Assembly (NCBI GenBank): GCA_902574335.1
Contig: CACGNO010000008.1
Span: forward strand, 1 to 41,623
DNA length: 41,623 bases
Source of the DNA: an uncultured Bacteroidota bacterium
Lineage (GTDB): Bacteria; Bacteroidota; Bacteroidia; Flavobacteriales; Flavobacteriaceae
Reading direction: 5' to 3'
Under the pieces are notes generated by a model, which was given only the letters and a program-made list of their open reading frames with translations, made no database searches and was not told the origin of the DNA. Position numbers and translations under genes: made by a program. Below, in pieces: positions 24,232-33,693 of this stretch. Position 1 is the stretch's first letter. Every line of letters begins with the position of its first letter.

Positions 24232-25761
24232 ATGTCTGAAGAAAAATTCAAGAAAATAATTTCACATGCAAAAGAATACGGTTTCATTTTTCAATCGAGT
24301 GAAATTTATGATGGATTAAGTGCAGTTTATGATTATGGTCAAAATGGAGTTCTACTAAAAAATAATATAAAAGAATATTGGTGGAAGTCTATGACTCAGT
24401 TTAATGAAAATATTGTAGGTATAGATTCAGCTATTTTTTCACATCCCACGACTTGGAAAGCAAGTGGTCATTTGGATGCATTTAATGACCCATTAATTGA
24501 TAATAAAGATTCTAAAAAAAGATATAGAGCTGATAATTTAATTGAAGATTTTATCCAAAAAATAGAAAAAAAATTATCTAAGTTGATAGAAAAAAATAGA
24601 AAAAGATTTGGTGAAAGTTTCGATGAAGAAACTTTTTTATCTACAAATGATAGGGCAAAAAAATATAAAGCAGAAATCAACGATTTGAAATCAAATCTAA
24701 ATAAAGCACTCAACGAAGAAAATTTAGATTTATTAAAAGAAATTATAATATCGAAAAATATTTCTTGTCCAGTCTCAGGAACAACTTATTGGACTGACGT
24801 TAAACAATTTAATTTGATGTTTAACACAAAAGTTGGTGCCTCCGCTGAAAGTGCTACAGAATTATTTTTAAGACCTGAAACTGCTCAAGGTATTTTTTTA
24901 AATTATTTAAATGTTCAAAAGACAGGGAGAATGAAAATCCCTTTTGGAATTGCTCAAATTGGAAAGGCTTTTAGAAATGAAATTATAGCTAGACAATTTA
25001 TTTTTAGAATGCGTGAGTTTGAACAAATGGAAATGCAATTTTTTGTCAAGCCTGGTACTCAAAAAAAATGGTACGAACAATGGAAAAAAAACAGAATGGA
25101 ATGGCATTTATCAATTGGAATAAATAAAAATAATTACAGATTTCATGATCATGATAAACTTGCACACTATGCTGATGCTGCTTGTGATATTGAGTTTAAT
25201 TTCCCATTTGGATTTAAAGAATTAGAGGGTATTCACTCACGTACAGATTTTGATTTGGCAAATCACGAAAAGTTTTCCTCAAAACAAATTAAATATTTTG
25301 ATCCTGAGGATGAATCTAAATACATACCTTATGTTGTAGAAACATCAATAGGTTTAGATCGAATGTTTCTTGCCGTCTTTTCTAATTCCCTTTGTTTTGA
25401 ATCGCTGGAAGACGGTTCTCAAAGAACTGTATTAAAAATCCCAAAAATATTAGCACCAAATCAATGCGCAATTCTACCATTAGTAAAGAAAGATGGACTT
25501 GCTGATTTTGCAAAAGAGTTAAAAAATCAACTTAAAGTAAAATTTAAATTAATTTATGATGAAAAAGATGCTATAGGTAGAAGATATCGAAGGCAGGACG
25601 CTTTAGGAACACCTTTTTGTATAACAGTTGACCATCAGACCCTTGATGATAAAACCATCACGATTAGAGATCGGGACTCAATGAAACAAAAAAGAATTAA
25701 AGTGGATGAATTAGAAAATTTTTTATTTAAATCTTTTGAAATTTCTAATTGGCTTAAGTAA
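24232..25761 (+). CDS. glyS: Glycyl-tRNA synthetase (single-chain type)
   Basis: Class II synthetase charging tRNA-Gly, of the homodimeric type common to Bacteroidota and eukaryotes, not the bacterial alpha2beta2 form. 509 residues, normal. Seen: SSEIYDGLSAVYDYGQNGVLLKNNI (motif 1 region), LFLRPETAQGIFLNYLNV, the motif 2 stretch IGKAFRNEIIARQFIFRMREFEQMEMQFF, and ETSIGLDRMFLAVF (motif 3), then a C-terminal anticodon-binding domain (PKILAPNQCAILPL...YDEKDAIGRRYRRQDALGTPFCITVD). xthA follows after 3 bp. Confidence 0.97.
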   Translation: MSEEKFKKIISHAKEYGFIFQSSEIYDGLSAVYDYGQNGVLLKNNIKEYWWKSMTQFNENIVGIDSAIFSHPTTWKASGHLDAFNDPLIDNKDSKKRYRADNLIEDFIQKIEKKLSKLIEKNRKRFGESFDEETFLSTNDRAKKYKAEINDLKSNLNKALNEENLDLLKEIIISKNISCPVSGTTYWTDVKQFNLMFNTKVGASAESATELFLRPETAQGIFLNYLNVQKTGRMKIPFGIAQIGKAFRNEIIARQFIFRMREFEQMEMQFFVKPGTQKKWYEQWKKNRMEWHLSIGINKNNYRFHDHDKLAHYADAACDIEFNFPFGFKELEGIHSRTDFDLANHEKFSSKQIKYFDPEDESKYIPYVVETSIGLDRMFLAVFSNSLCFESLEDGSQRTVLKIPKILAPNQCAILPLVKKDGLADFAKELKNQLKVKFKLIYDEKDAIGRRYRRQDALGTPFCITVDHQTLDDKTITIRDRDSMKQKRIKVDELENFLFKSFEISNWLK

Positions 25762-25764
25762 ATA

Positions 25765-26532
25765 GTGATTAAAATTTTCTCATACAATATTAACGGAATT
25801 AGAGCAGCTATAAAAAAAGATTTAGTAAAATGGATTACAAAATCAAATCCTGACATAGTTTGTTTTCAAGAAATAAAAGCTAATGAGGACCAATTTGATA
25901 CTGAAATTTTCACTAAACTTGGATACCATAATTATTGGTTTTCAGCTCAAAAAAAAGGATACAGTGGAGTTGGTATAATATCTAAAATCAAACCTGAAAA
26001 TATTCAAATAGGTACAGGTATTGACTTTATGGATTATGAGGGAAGAAACTTAAGATTAGATTTCAAAAAGTTTTCAGTAATGAGCTTATATCTTCCATCC
26101 GGAACAAACATTAATAGATTAGAATTTAAATTTAAGTATATGTATGAGTTTGAAAAATATGTCAACTCTTTAAAATCTAAAATTCCTAATTTAATTATTG
26201 GCGGAGATTATAATATTTGTCATAAAGCTATTGATATTCATGATTCGTCACCAAGAATGGAAAAAGTTTCAGGATTCCTTCCAGAGGAAAGAACTTGGCT
26301 TGATAAATTTATAAAGTCAGGATTTATAGACTCATTTAGATATTATAATAAATTCCCACACAAATATTCTTGGTGGAGTTATAGAGCAAACTCAAGGAAT
26401 AATAATAAAGGTTGGAGGATTGATTATTTGTTGGTATCAGAAGCATTACGTAAAAATTTAATAGGATCATATATTTTGGATGATATAGTTCACTCTGATC
26501 ACTGTCCAATCGGAATAAATATTGAAATTTAA
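25765..26532 (+). CDS. xthA: Exodeoxyribonuclease III / AP endonuclease
   Basis: DNA repair enzyme cutting at abasic sites and degrading from 3' ends. 255 residues of the endonuclease/exonuclease/phosphatase fold. Seen: SYNINGIRAA (Asn), VCFQEIKA (metal Glu), GVGIISK, GGDYNICH (catalytic Asp/Asn), WWSYRANSRNNNKGWRIDYLLVS, and SDHCPIG (terminal Asp-His). The start is GTG at 25765; MIKIFSYNINGIRA fits the family exactly, so the GTG is accepted. The stop overlaps the next ATG by one base (TAATG), implying coupling. Confidence 0.95.
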   Translation: MIKIFSYNINGIRAAIKKDLVKWITKSNPDIVCFQEIKANEDQFDTEIFTKLGYHNYWFSAQKKGYSGVGIISKIKPENIQIGTGIDFMDYEGRNLRLDFKKFSVMSLYLPSGTNINRLEFKFKYMYEFEKYVNSLKSKIPNLIIGGDYNICHKAIDIHDSSPRMEKVSGFLPEERTWLDKFIKSGFIDSFRYYNKFPHKYSWWSYRANSRNNNKGWRIDYLLVSEALRKNLIGSYILDDIVHSDHCPIGINIEI

Positions 26533-27563
26533 TGGAATATAATTATCTACCCTCAACAAAAATAAAGGTTAGTAAAATATGTCTTGGTACAATGACATGG
26601 GGTCGGCAAAATACTGTTAAGGAGGCATTTGATCAAATGAATTATAGTATTGAAAATGGTGTGAATTTTTTCGATACTGCCGAACTATACCCAGTTCCAG
26701 CAACACCCGACAAATATGCTGAAACTGAAAAAATTATAGGAAATTGGTTTAATGAGTTTAAAAAAAGAGATAAAGTAATTTTAGCAACTAAAATTGCAGG
26801 TCCAGGTGCTTATACGGCACATATTAGAAAGACAGGATTTAAAGGCAATTCAATTGAAGAGGCAGTTAATGGAAGTTTAAAAAGATTAAAGACAGATTAT
26901 ATAGATTTATATCAGTTACATTGGCCAGAAAGAATTACAAATACTTTTGGTAACAGAAGTTTTCAATATATAAAAGATTCATGGGAAGATAATTTTAAAG
27001 AAATTTTAGAAAAGTTGGAGCAAATAATTAAATCTGGTAAAATAAGACATATTGGCTTATCAAACGAAAATCCATGGGGTATCATGAAGTTTATAGAGTA
27101 TTCCAAAAAAGGTTTGCCAAAGATGATTACAATTCAAAATCCATATTCATTATTAAATAGATTGTTTGAAATTGGTAGTTCTGAAATTTGTAAATATGAA
27201 AATGTAGGGCTACTTGCTTATTCTCCACTAGCTTTTGGTGTTTTAACTGGAAAATACTTTAATAACGAAATTCCTAAGAACAGTAGATTGGATTTATTTC
27301 CAACACTTAAAAGATACAATGGAAAAAGATCGATGGATGCTGCACTCTTATATCAAAAAATAGCAGATAAATATGGTTTATCATTGACCGATTTAGCTCT
27401 CTCTTTCGTAAACGATAGACCTTTTGTTACAAGTAATATAATTGGTGCAACTACTTTAAATCAATTAAAAGAAAATATTAAAAGTATCAATGTTAAACTA
27501 TCTGATGAAATAATTAGTGAAATTAACCTAGTTCAGGAAATCATACCTAATCCTGCTCCTTAA
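26532..27563 (+). CDS. Aldo/keto reductase (Tas-like)
   Basis: NADP(H)-dependent oxidoreductase of the aldo/keto reductase superfamily, 343 residues, cytoplasmic. The catalytic tetrad is visible: Asp and Tyr in NFFDTAELYPVP, Lys in VILATKIAG, His in DLYQLHWPER. The overall shape (YNYLPSTKIKVSKICLGTMTWG, the ELYPVPATP insert and LRIGLSNENPWG-like IRHIGLSNENPWG) is closest to the Tas/YghZ group. The substrate is unknown. It overlaps the convergent radA gene by 17 bp at the 3' ends, and its start overlaps the xthA stop. Confidence 0.92.
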   Translation: MEYNYLPSTKIKVSKICLGTMTWGRQNTVKEAFDQMNYSIENGVNFFDTAELYPVPATPDKYAETEKIIGNWFNEFKKRDKVILATKIAGPGAYTAHIRKTGFKGNSIEEAVNGSLKRLKTDYIDLYQLHWPERITNTFGNRSFQYIKDSWEDNFKEILEKLEQIIKSGKIRHIGLSNENPWGIMKFIEYSKKGLPKMITIQNPYSLLNRLFEIGSSEICKYENVGLLAYSPLAFGVLTGKYFNNEIPKNSRLDLFPTLKRYNGKRSMDAALLYQKIADKYGLSLTDLALSFVNDRPFVTSNIIGATTLNQLKENIKSINVKLSDEIISEINLVQEIIPNPAP

Positions 27564-28905
27564 ATACTTCTTTAACAACATCACTTAACTTGGAAAATTT
27601 TAATATGTCAATTTGATTTGTTTTATTTTGTGTTTTTGAATTCGATGAAATTATAATTTTATTGTATCCTAATCTTTCTGCTTCAGATATTCTTATATCA
27701 ATATTTTTTACATTTCTTAATTCACCTGACAGTCCAACTTCAGCACAAAAACAAAGTCCATTTTTAATACTTAGGTTAGTATTTGATGATAGTATGGAAA
27801 AAATAACTGCAAGATCTAAAGCTGGATCATCAATCTTTATCCCACCAGTTATATTTATAAAAATATCTTTTACTCCAATTTTAAAACCAGCCTTTTTTTC
27901 TAAGACTGCTAACAACATATTTAATCTTTTTGAATTAAAACCATTGGATATTCTTTGAGGAGTACCGTAAACTGCAGAACTAACAAGAGCTTGAATTTCA
28001 ATCATTATAGATCTATTACCATCTAGTGTTATTCCAATGCAATTACCGCTTAATTGATTTTCTCTATTTGAAGTGAAAAGTTCGCTTGGATTTTTAACAA
28101 TGTTTAATCCAGTATTTATCATTTCATATATACCGATTTCTGAAGTTGATCCAAATCTGTTCTTTTTTGACCTTAGAATACGATATAAATTATTTTTATC
28201 ACCCTCAAAGTTTAATACGACATCAACCATATGTTCTAAAACTTTAGGTCCAGCTATATTACCATCTTTAGTAATGTGTCCAATTACAATAATTGGAATA
28301 CCTGTTTGTTTTGCGACTTTAATTAACGTTGAGGTACATTCTTTAATTTGTGGTGTGCTACCTTGTATATTTTCAATACCGTCTGTTTGAATTGTTTGAA
28401 TAGAATCAATTACGATTAAATCAGGCATTAATGCCTCAATAGATTTTAATATTAATTCTAAGTTTGTTTCAGTTAAAATATAGCATTCATTTTGATTCTT
28501 AGAAATTCTGTTAGCTCTTAATTTAATTTGTTGTTGACTTTCTTCACCAGAAATATATAAAACTTTTCTTTTGATGGAAATTGATATTTGAAGTATTAGT
28601 GTTGATTTTCCAATACCAGGTTCACCTGAAATTAAAATCACAGATCCAGGTACTATACCACCACCAAGAACTCTATTAAGCTCATTATCACCTATTTTTA
28701 TTCTTTCAGTTGTTTCAGCATCAATTTCTTTTATTTCTTTAAGCTTTGATTTATTTAGTATAATGTTGGGTTCGCTTTTCTTTTTGGATTGTATTATTTC
28801 CTCGTCTACTGTATTCCATTCCCCACATTGACTGCACTGGCCCATCCATTTCGGATATTTTGCCCCACAATTATTACAAGAATAAATTTTTTTGGTACTT
28901 GCCAT
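27547..28905 (-). CDS. radA: DNA repair protein RadA
   Basis: RecA-like ATPase that promotes branch migration in recombinational repair. 452 residues. An N-terminal C4 zinc finger (C10, C13, C24, C27 in YSCNNCGAKYPKWMGQCSQCGEW) is followed by Walker A GEPGIGKST (about 94-102), the RadA-specific KNRFG motif (near 248), and a C-terminal Lon-protease-like domain (GGIKIDDPALDLAVIFSILSS; CFCAEVGLSGELRNV). All family hallmarks are present. It lies 6 bp upstream of nothing on its own strand except the convergent aldo/keto reductase; panD precedes it by 6 bp in the same transcript. Confidence 0.97.
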   Translation of the reverse strand: MASTKKIYSCNNCGAKYPKWMGQCSQCGEWNTVDEEIIQSKKKSEPNIILNKSKLKEIKEIDAETTERIKIGDNELNRVLGGGIVPGSVILISGEPGIGKSTLILQISISIKRKVLYISGEESQQQIKLRANRISKNQNECYILTETNLELILKSIEALMPDLIVIDSIQTIQTDGIENIQGSTPQIKECTSTLIKVAKQTGIPIIVIGHITKDGNIAGPKVLEHMVDVVLNFEGDKNNLYRILRSKKNRFGSTSEIGIYEMINTGLNIVKNPSELFTSNRENQLSGNCIGITLDGNRSIMIEIQALVSSAVYGTPQRISNGFNSKRLNMLLAVLEKKAGFKIGVKDIFINITGGIKIDDPALDLAVIFSILSSNTNLSIKNGLCFCAEVGLSGELRNVKNIDIRISEAERLGYNKIIISSNSKTQNKTNQIDILKFSKLSDVVKEVFKEQD

Positions 28906-28911
28906 TAGTCC

Positions 28912-29259
28912 CTAAACTAATGTATTTTTTTTATTAGGAAAAATTATTGAAGGTTTAAAAATTTTGGCATTTTTTAGGGACATAGTAGCATAGCTAATTA
29001 TAATTATTGTATGACCTTTGCTTACCTTCTTAGCAGCTGGCCCATTAATTTCTATTTGTCCAGAATTTCTTTTTCCCTTAATTACGTATGTTTCAAGTCT
29101 TTCTCCGTTATTAACATTTAGGACTTGAACTTTTTCTCCTGCGACTATATTAACAGCTTCCATAAGTTTTTCATCGATGGTTACGCTACCTATATAATTT
29201 ATATTTGCTTCAGTCACTGTAACGTTATGTATTTTCGATTTTAAAACTTCAATTTTCAT
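28912..29259 (-). CDS. panD: Aspartate 1-decarboxylase
   Basis: Pyruvoyl-dependent enzyme making beta-alanine for pantothenate. 115 residues, normal size. The self-processing site is Gly24-Ser25 in [10 protein letters not shown], giving the pyruvoyl group on Ser25. [39 protein letters not shown] is the conserved core of the family. It lies 9 bp after panC and 6 bp before radA, so panC-panD-radA form one minus-strand unit. Its product is the substrate for PanC next door. Confidence 0.97.
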   Translation of the reverse strand: MKIEVLKSKIHNVTVTEANINYIGSVTIDEKLMEAVNIVAGEKVQVLNVNNGERLETYVIKGKRNSGQIEINGPAAKKVSKGHTIIIISYATMSLKNAKIFKPSIIFPNKKNTLV

Positions 29260-29268
29260 ATTATTAAT

Positions 29269-30117
29269 CTAAAAAAGAAGATTATCAATTAATCTTACAC
29301 CTTCTACTTTAACACAGATAAATCCTCTAAATCTTCCCTTATCATTAGACTTACCAAAATGCTCCAAAGTAATCTCATCTCTAATTTCAAAATATTCAAG
29401 ATTAAAATCATTTGTTTTTTCAATTTTACTTTTGATTTTTCTTAATAAATCTGGGTAATCAATTTTTAAATAATTTTCTTTAGCAAATAATAAGCAGTCA
29501 AAGATTATTCCACACTGTTTATAAGAATTTGCTGATAACAATTTATTTCTTGAGCTTAATGCTAACCCATTTTTATTTCTTACGGTTGGGCATACAACTA
29601 AAATAATATTTGGAAAGAAGCCATCAATTAAAGTTCTAATCACCAGTGTTTGTTGAAAATCTTTTTCCCCAAAAAATACAACTTGAGGACGAAATATTTC
29701 AAAAAGTTTATTAATAATTGTTGCTACGCCATCAAAATGACCAGGCCTAGATATACCCTCGAGTACTGTATTTATAAACCCAAGTTCAAATTCATCAATA
29801 TTGGTATTATCTTGGTAAATTTCATTTACACTTTCAGGGATAAATACATTAATATTACATGATATAGAATTAATTTTTTTAATATCATTTTCAAAATCTT
29901 TCGGATAAGATTCAAAGTCCTTAGGATCATTAAATTGAGTAGGATTTATAAAAATAGTAACCCAAACTTCATTACAGGATTTAAATGCTGCTTTTATTAG
30001 TGATAGATGCCCTTCATGTAATGAACCCATAGTTGGCACTAGTCCTATTTTTTTTTCTTCTTTTTTGCTTGATTTGAGAGTGTTTTTTAAATCAATTATA
30101 TTCTTGACTATTTGCAT
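29269..30117 (-). CDS. panC: Pantothenate synthetase
   Basis: ATP-dependent ligation of pantoate and beta-alanine to pantothenate. 282 residues, normal. The nucleotidyl-transferase HIGH-type motif is in PTMGSLHEGHLSLIKAA (about 28-44). IFINPTQFNDPKDFESYP, VFFGEKDFQQTLVIR and LALSSRNKLL (the KMSKS-equivalent region) are all typical. Metabolically paired with panD, 9 bp downstream. A TAnnTTTG box lies 22 nt before its start codon. Confidence 0.97.
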   Translation of the reverse strand: MQIVKNIIDLKNTLKSSKKEEKKIGLVPTMGSLHEGHLSLIKAAFKSCNEVWVTIFINPTQFNDPKDFESYPKDFENDIKKINSISCNINVFIPESVNEIYQDNTNIDEFELGFINTVLEGISRPGHFDGVATIINKLFEIFRPQVVFFGEKDFQQTLVIRTLIDGFFPNIILVVCPTVRNKNGLALSSRNKLLSANSYKQCGIIFDCLLFAKENYLKIDYPDLLRKIKSKIEKTNDFNLEYFEIRDEITLEHFGKSNDKGRFRGFICVKVEGVRLIDNLLF

Positions 30118-30139
30118 TTAAGAAAATTTTAACAGCAGG

Positions 30140-30147
30140 CAAACATA
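30140..30147 (-). promoter_or_regulatory. TATGTTTG, likely -7 element of panC-panD-radA
   Basis: On the minus strand TATGTTTG matches TAnnTTTG, 22 nt before the panC ATG, in the divergent gap with the GT5 gene. No TTG at proper spacing was found. Confidence 0.45.
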
Positions 30148-30178
30148 ACACTTTAGATTTAATCTTATATAATTTTTG

Positions 30179-30186
30179 TAATTTTG
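30179..30186 (+). promoter_or_regulatory. TAATTTTG, likely -7 element of the GT5-DUF4270 pair
   Basis: TAATTTTG lies 24 nt before the ATG at 30211 and matches the consensus; the -33 region is not convincing. The divergent gap (30118-30210) holds this box and the panC box and nothing else I can name. Confidence 0.45.
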
Positions 30187-30210
30187 TACACCTTATTATA
30201 AGAAGGATTT

Positions 30211-31023
30211 ATGAAAGGAAAAAAGATTTTATATATTTCCTCAGAGGTGATACCTTATATGCCTCAAACTGAAATAGCAACTATGACTTACAGTTTGCCT
30301 AAAATTGTCAATGAAAATGGTGGGCAAACTAGAATATTTATTCCAAAATATGGTATAATAAATGAAAGAAGACATCAGTTACATGAAGTTATTAGACTTT
30401 CAGGAATAAATTTAATAATTGATGATATGGATATGCCTCTTATTTTAAAGGTTGCCTCCATACCTAAAGAAAGAATGCAGGTTTATTTCATTGATAGCGA
30501 AGACTATTTTAAAGATAGGCAAGTTGAGTCAGATAAAAATGATAAACTATACAAGGATAATGACGAAAGAGCAATTTTTTTTGCTAAGGGCGTTATTGAG
30601 ACAATAAAAAAATTGAATTGGGCACCAGATCTTATCCACGTTCATGGATGGATTGCATCTCTTCTTCCTTTATATTTAAAAAACTATTACAACGAAGAAC
30701 CAATGTTTCAAAATACAAAGGTGATAGTATCATTATATGAAAATGAGATTAAAGGAAAGCTCGATAAAAAAATAGTTGATAAGATAAAATTTGATGAGAT
30801 TGAAGATAAAAATATTTCAATTCTTGATAATCCAACTTATGAAAACCTATATAAAATATCTCTTGCTCTAGCAGACGGTGTAATCTTTACATCGGATATA
30901 AAGAATTCTTTCAATGAAATTTTAAAAAAGACCAAAGTGCCTGTTTTGGAATGCTTTTTGAAATCCGATTATGAAAAAGAGTATATGGACTTTTACAATC
31001 AATTCTTGGTGAATGAAGACTAA
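30211..31023 (+). CDS. Short GT5-type 'glycogen/starch synthase' N-terminal domain protein
   Basis: 270 residues matching only the N-terminal Rossmann half of GT5 glycogen/starch synthases (KKILYISSEVIPY..., NENGGQTRIFIPKYGIINERRHQLHEVIRLSG, LIHVHGWIASLLPLYL). The usual ADP-glucose-binding KTGGL after the SSEV..PF motif is replaced by MPQTEIATM, and the whole C-terminal GT-B half is missing (full enzymes are about 480 residues). It is therefore probably not an active glycogen synthase. The arrangement panC / this protein / DUF4270 recurs in Bacteroidota as far as I recall, so the short form appears conserved and not a truncation. The 3' end overlaps the DUF4270 ATG by 11 bp. Confidence 0.82.
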   Translation: MKGKKILYISSEVIPYMPQTEIATMTYSLPKIVNENGGQTRIFIPKYGIINERRHQLHEVIRLSGINLIIDDMDMPLILKVASIPKERMQVYFIDSEDYFKDRQVESDKNDKLYKDNDERAIFFAKGVIETIKKLNWAPDLIHVHGWIASLLPLYLKNYYNEEPMFQNTKVIVSLYENEIKGKLDKKIVDKIKFDEIEDKNISILDNPTYENLYKISLALADGVIFTSDIKNSFNEILKKTKVPVLECFLKSDYEKEYMDFYNQFLVNED

Positions 31024-32824
31024 TAATTTAATTATTTTTTTATCTTTTTTAATGTTCTTTTCTTGTGTAAAAGAGTACAATACTATTGGAACTGATATTC
31101 TCAAGTCTGATACCTTTAAAACAGAAGTTGAATATGTTGGTGTTCAAATCAAACAAAAAATAATTCCACCTTTTAAATCAATAGCTCTTCCAATTTACCA
31201 GTTAGGTAATTTACAGGATGGTGTATTTGGAAATAAAGACGCTTTTTTCATTACACAGTTAGGTTTAGAAGAACTAGATCCAAGGTTTGGAATTACAAGC
31301 CAGGAGGCAGAGGAGGCTGGAAGTGATACTAATGTTCAAATTATAAAAGAAAATGAACAAGTAATAGACGCTTATTTAGATATACCTTTTTTCAATAATA
31401 CGTTTGATAGTGATGGTGATGGAGTTATTGATGCTTATGATGTAGATCCGTTTGATATTTATAGCGATAGTGATGGAGATGGGCTAGCCGATGTGCTTGA
31501 AAGGTCTAATGGTACAGATCCTTTAAATCCAGATACCGATGACGATGGGATCCTAGATAATGTTGATACTGATACAATTAACCCTAATCAAGGAGCAACA
31601 GTTTATGACATTGATTCTTTAATTGGCAATAAGGATACATCTTTTAAAATAAAAGTTCAAGAATTAGATTATTATTTAAGTACATACGATCCATCAAATA
31701 ATTTTGAAACTTTCTTAAAATATTATTCCGATGATAATATTATTGAGAATTTTAAGGGTAAAGTATTATATGATGGAGAAGCAGAGATAAATACCAATGA
31801 AGTCGTTATATATAAAGAGGACGATCCTGAAACTGATGATATTGATGAATCAACAGAAGTTAAAGAAAGGTTAACCCCAAGATTGAGAATACCGATTGAT
31901 ATTGATTATATGCAATCAAAAATTATTGATATGGAAGGTAATATTGATCTCGTTAATCAAGATAATTTTAGTTTATATTTCAAGGGTATATTTTTAAGTG
32001 CTTATGATTTTTCTGAACCTCTAATGTTAATTTTGGATTATTCACAAGCTGCAATTAATATAGTTTACGAATATGATGAATATAATAAAAATGACACGCC
32101 AGATGACACAACTGACGATACAATTGACAGAAACGAAAAAATATTCAAATTAAACCTTACAGGTAACCAAATAAATATATTTAAAGATGACCCATATTCA
32201 TCTCAAATACAAGATGCTTTATCCAGTAGTTCTGAGGATCTTAAAAGAGTATATTTAAAAGGAGGTGAGGGCATAATGATGGAAATAGATTTATTCAAAG
32301 ACAGTAATGGAAATGATGTTTTAGAACAAATAAAATCAAACGGATGGCTAATCAATGAAGCAAATTTAACTATGTATGTAGACAAAGAAACTATTGATAT
32401 CAATGGAGGAATCATTGAGCCATCTAGGCTTTATCTTTATGATATTGAGAGTAAGGCACCAGTCATTGATTATTTTATTGATCAATCCCAAGGGCAAAAG
32501 CCAAAAGATCAAAAAGCTGTACATGGTGGAATAATTGAAATTGATGAGGACAGAAAAGGAATCAAATATAAAATTAGAATTTCAGAGCACGTAAAAAATA
32601 TAATTAGAAATGATTCTCTAAGTAAGAAGTTAGGTTTAGTTGTCTCTTCTGATATAACTAATGCCATAAATACAGATTTAAAAAATAATAATGAGTTAGA
32701 GTATATACCAATATCAACTGTTGTTAACCCTCTAGGTACTGTATTGTATGGCCCAAGTCCTGAACCAGCTAACAATGACAAAAGATTTAGATTAGAATTA
32801 TTTTACACTGAAATAAATAATTAA
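31013..32824 (+). CDS. DUF4270 lipoprotein with Ca-binding (thrombospondin type 3-like) repeats
   Basis: A 603-residue lipoprotein. The signal MKTNNLIIFLSFLMFFSCVKE has its lipid cysteine at 18. EYNTIGTDILKSDTFKT and IKSIALP-like FKSIALPIYQLGNLQDGVFGNKDAFFITQLGLEELDPRFG match DUF4270, a Bacteroidota surface or periplasmic family of unknown function. Residues 131-190 hold a run of acidic Ca-binding loops (DSDGDGVID, DSDGDGLAD, DTDDDGILD), as in thrombospondin type 3 repeats, followed by VDTDTINPN. The start overlaps the GT5 gene, implying coupling. The 3' end shares TTAA with the convergent GT2 gene. Confidence 0.86.
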   Translation: MKTNNLIIFLSFLMFFSCVKEYNTIGTDILKSDTFKTEVEYVGVQIKQKIIPPFKSIALPIYQLGNLQDGVFGNKDAFFITQLGLEELDPRFGITSQEAEEAGSDTNVQIIKENEQVIDAYLDIPFFNNTFDSDGDGVIDAYDVDPFDIYSDSDGDGLADVLERSNGTDPLNPDTDDDGILDNVDTDTINPNQGATVYDIDSLIGNKDTSFKIKVQELDYYLSTYDPSNNFETFLKYYSDDNIIENFKGKVLYDGEAEINTNEVVIYKEDDPETDDIDESTEVKERLTPRLRIPIDIDYMQSKIIDMEGNIDLVNQDNFSLYFKGIFLSAYDFSEPLMLILDYSQAAINIVYEYDEYNKNDTPDDTTDDTIDRNEKIFKLNLTGNQINIFKDDPYSSQIQDALSSSSEDLKRVYLKGGEGIMMEIDLFKDSNGNDVLEQIKSNGWLINEANLTMYVDKETIDINGGIIEPSRLYLYDIESKAPVIDYFIDQSQGQKPKDQKAVHGGIIEIDEDRKGIKYKIRISEHVKNIIRNDSLSKKLGLVVSSDITNAINTDLKNNNELEYIPISTVVNPLGTVLYGPSPEPANNDKRFRLELFYTEINN

Positions 32825-33693
32825 AATTTCAATATTTTTTTTAATAAACTACGTTTCTCTTTTAAGAAAAAAGATAGAGTAATGAGTTCAATAATCTTTG
32901 AACTAAAAATAATAAAACAAAGTAGTCTAGCATATAAACCATCAAAGTGTTTATTGATATAAATTAAAGAAGATTTAATTACCTCAGCTTTAGAATTAAT
33001 TTTGGTTTGAAAATCTTTTCTTGAGGACTTACCATGATAATGATAACAATAAAGATCATTAAAAAATAATGTATGAATTTTAAAACTTCTAGCTCTTTTG
33101 CAAATATCCATATCTTCATAATACATCCAATAGTCTTCATCCCAACCACCAATTTTAATATAATCACTTTGCCTTAACAATAGAAAAGAGCCAGATATCC
33201 AGTCAGGAGAAAATGAAGTTTTTTGATTTATTTTATTTTTTGAAATACCAAAAATAAGTCTGTATATAAATCTAAGAATTCCATTAATTGAATATAAGTT
33301 TAGAAATATACCATATGCATTTGTGTTTTTATTTTTATTATCAAGTTGCTTAATACTAAAAATAGTATTGTTAATATTTTTAACTCTGTTCAATAATACA
33401 TCAAGACAATTATTTGGAATTTTAGTATCGGGGTTTAAGAATAAAAGCCATTTACCTGTTGCATTCGAAGCACCTATATTACATGCTCTTGAAAACCCAT
33501 AATTTTTTGGGTTTTCTATCCATTTAACACGGTTATATTTTGATTTATAATTATCAATTTTGCTATCATTAGAATTATTATCTAATACAATTATTTCTGG
33601 ATTTATTTTTTTTTGATTTTGAATACTATCTAAGCATATGCTTAAATGCTCCCAAGATTTATAATTGACAATTATAATCGAAAGAGTTGTCAT
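32821..33693 (-). CDS. Family 2 glycosyltransferase
   Basis: Inverting GT-A glycosyltransferase using a nucleotide sugar, 290 residues. Seen: LSIIIVNYKSWEHLSICLDSI at the N-terminus, EIIVLDNNSNDSKI, NYGFSRACNIGASNATGKWLLFLNPDTKIP (the D-x-D-like metal site is NPDT), and WISGSFLLLRQSDYIKIGGWDEDYWMYYEDMDICKRA, the rhamnosyltransferase-like acceptor region. A C-terminal hydrophobic stretch (LLCFIIFSSKIIELITLSFFL) may touch the membrane. The acceptor is probably a cell-surface glycan, unproven. Last gene of the translation operon: its ATG overlaps the rpoN stop by one base. Confidence 0.92.
   Translation of the reverse strand: MTTLSIIIVNYKSWEHLSICLDSIQNQKKINPEIIVLDNNSNDSKIDNYKSKYNRVKWIENPKNYGFSRACNIGASNATGKWLLFLNPDTKIPNNCLDVLLNRVKNINNTIFSIKQLDNKNKNTNAYGIFLNLYSINGILRFIYRLIFGISKNKINQKTSFSPDWISGSFLLLRQSDYIKIGGWDEDYWMYYEDMDICKRARSFKIHTLFFNDLYCYHYHGKSSRKDFQTKINSKAEVIKSSLIYINKHFDGLYARLLCFIIFSSKIIELITLSFFLKEKRSLLKKILKF

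Noticed and set aside
30201-30207. AGAAGGA as a strong Shine-Dalgarno for the GT5 gene
   Set aside because: Only 3 nt before the ATG, too close for normal use, and Bacteroidota rarely depend on Shine-Dalgarno pairing.
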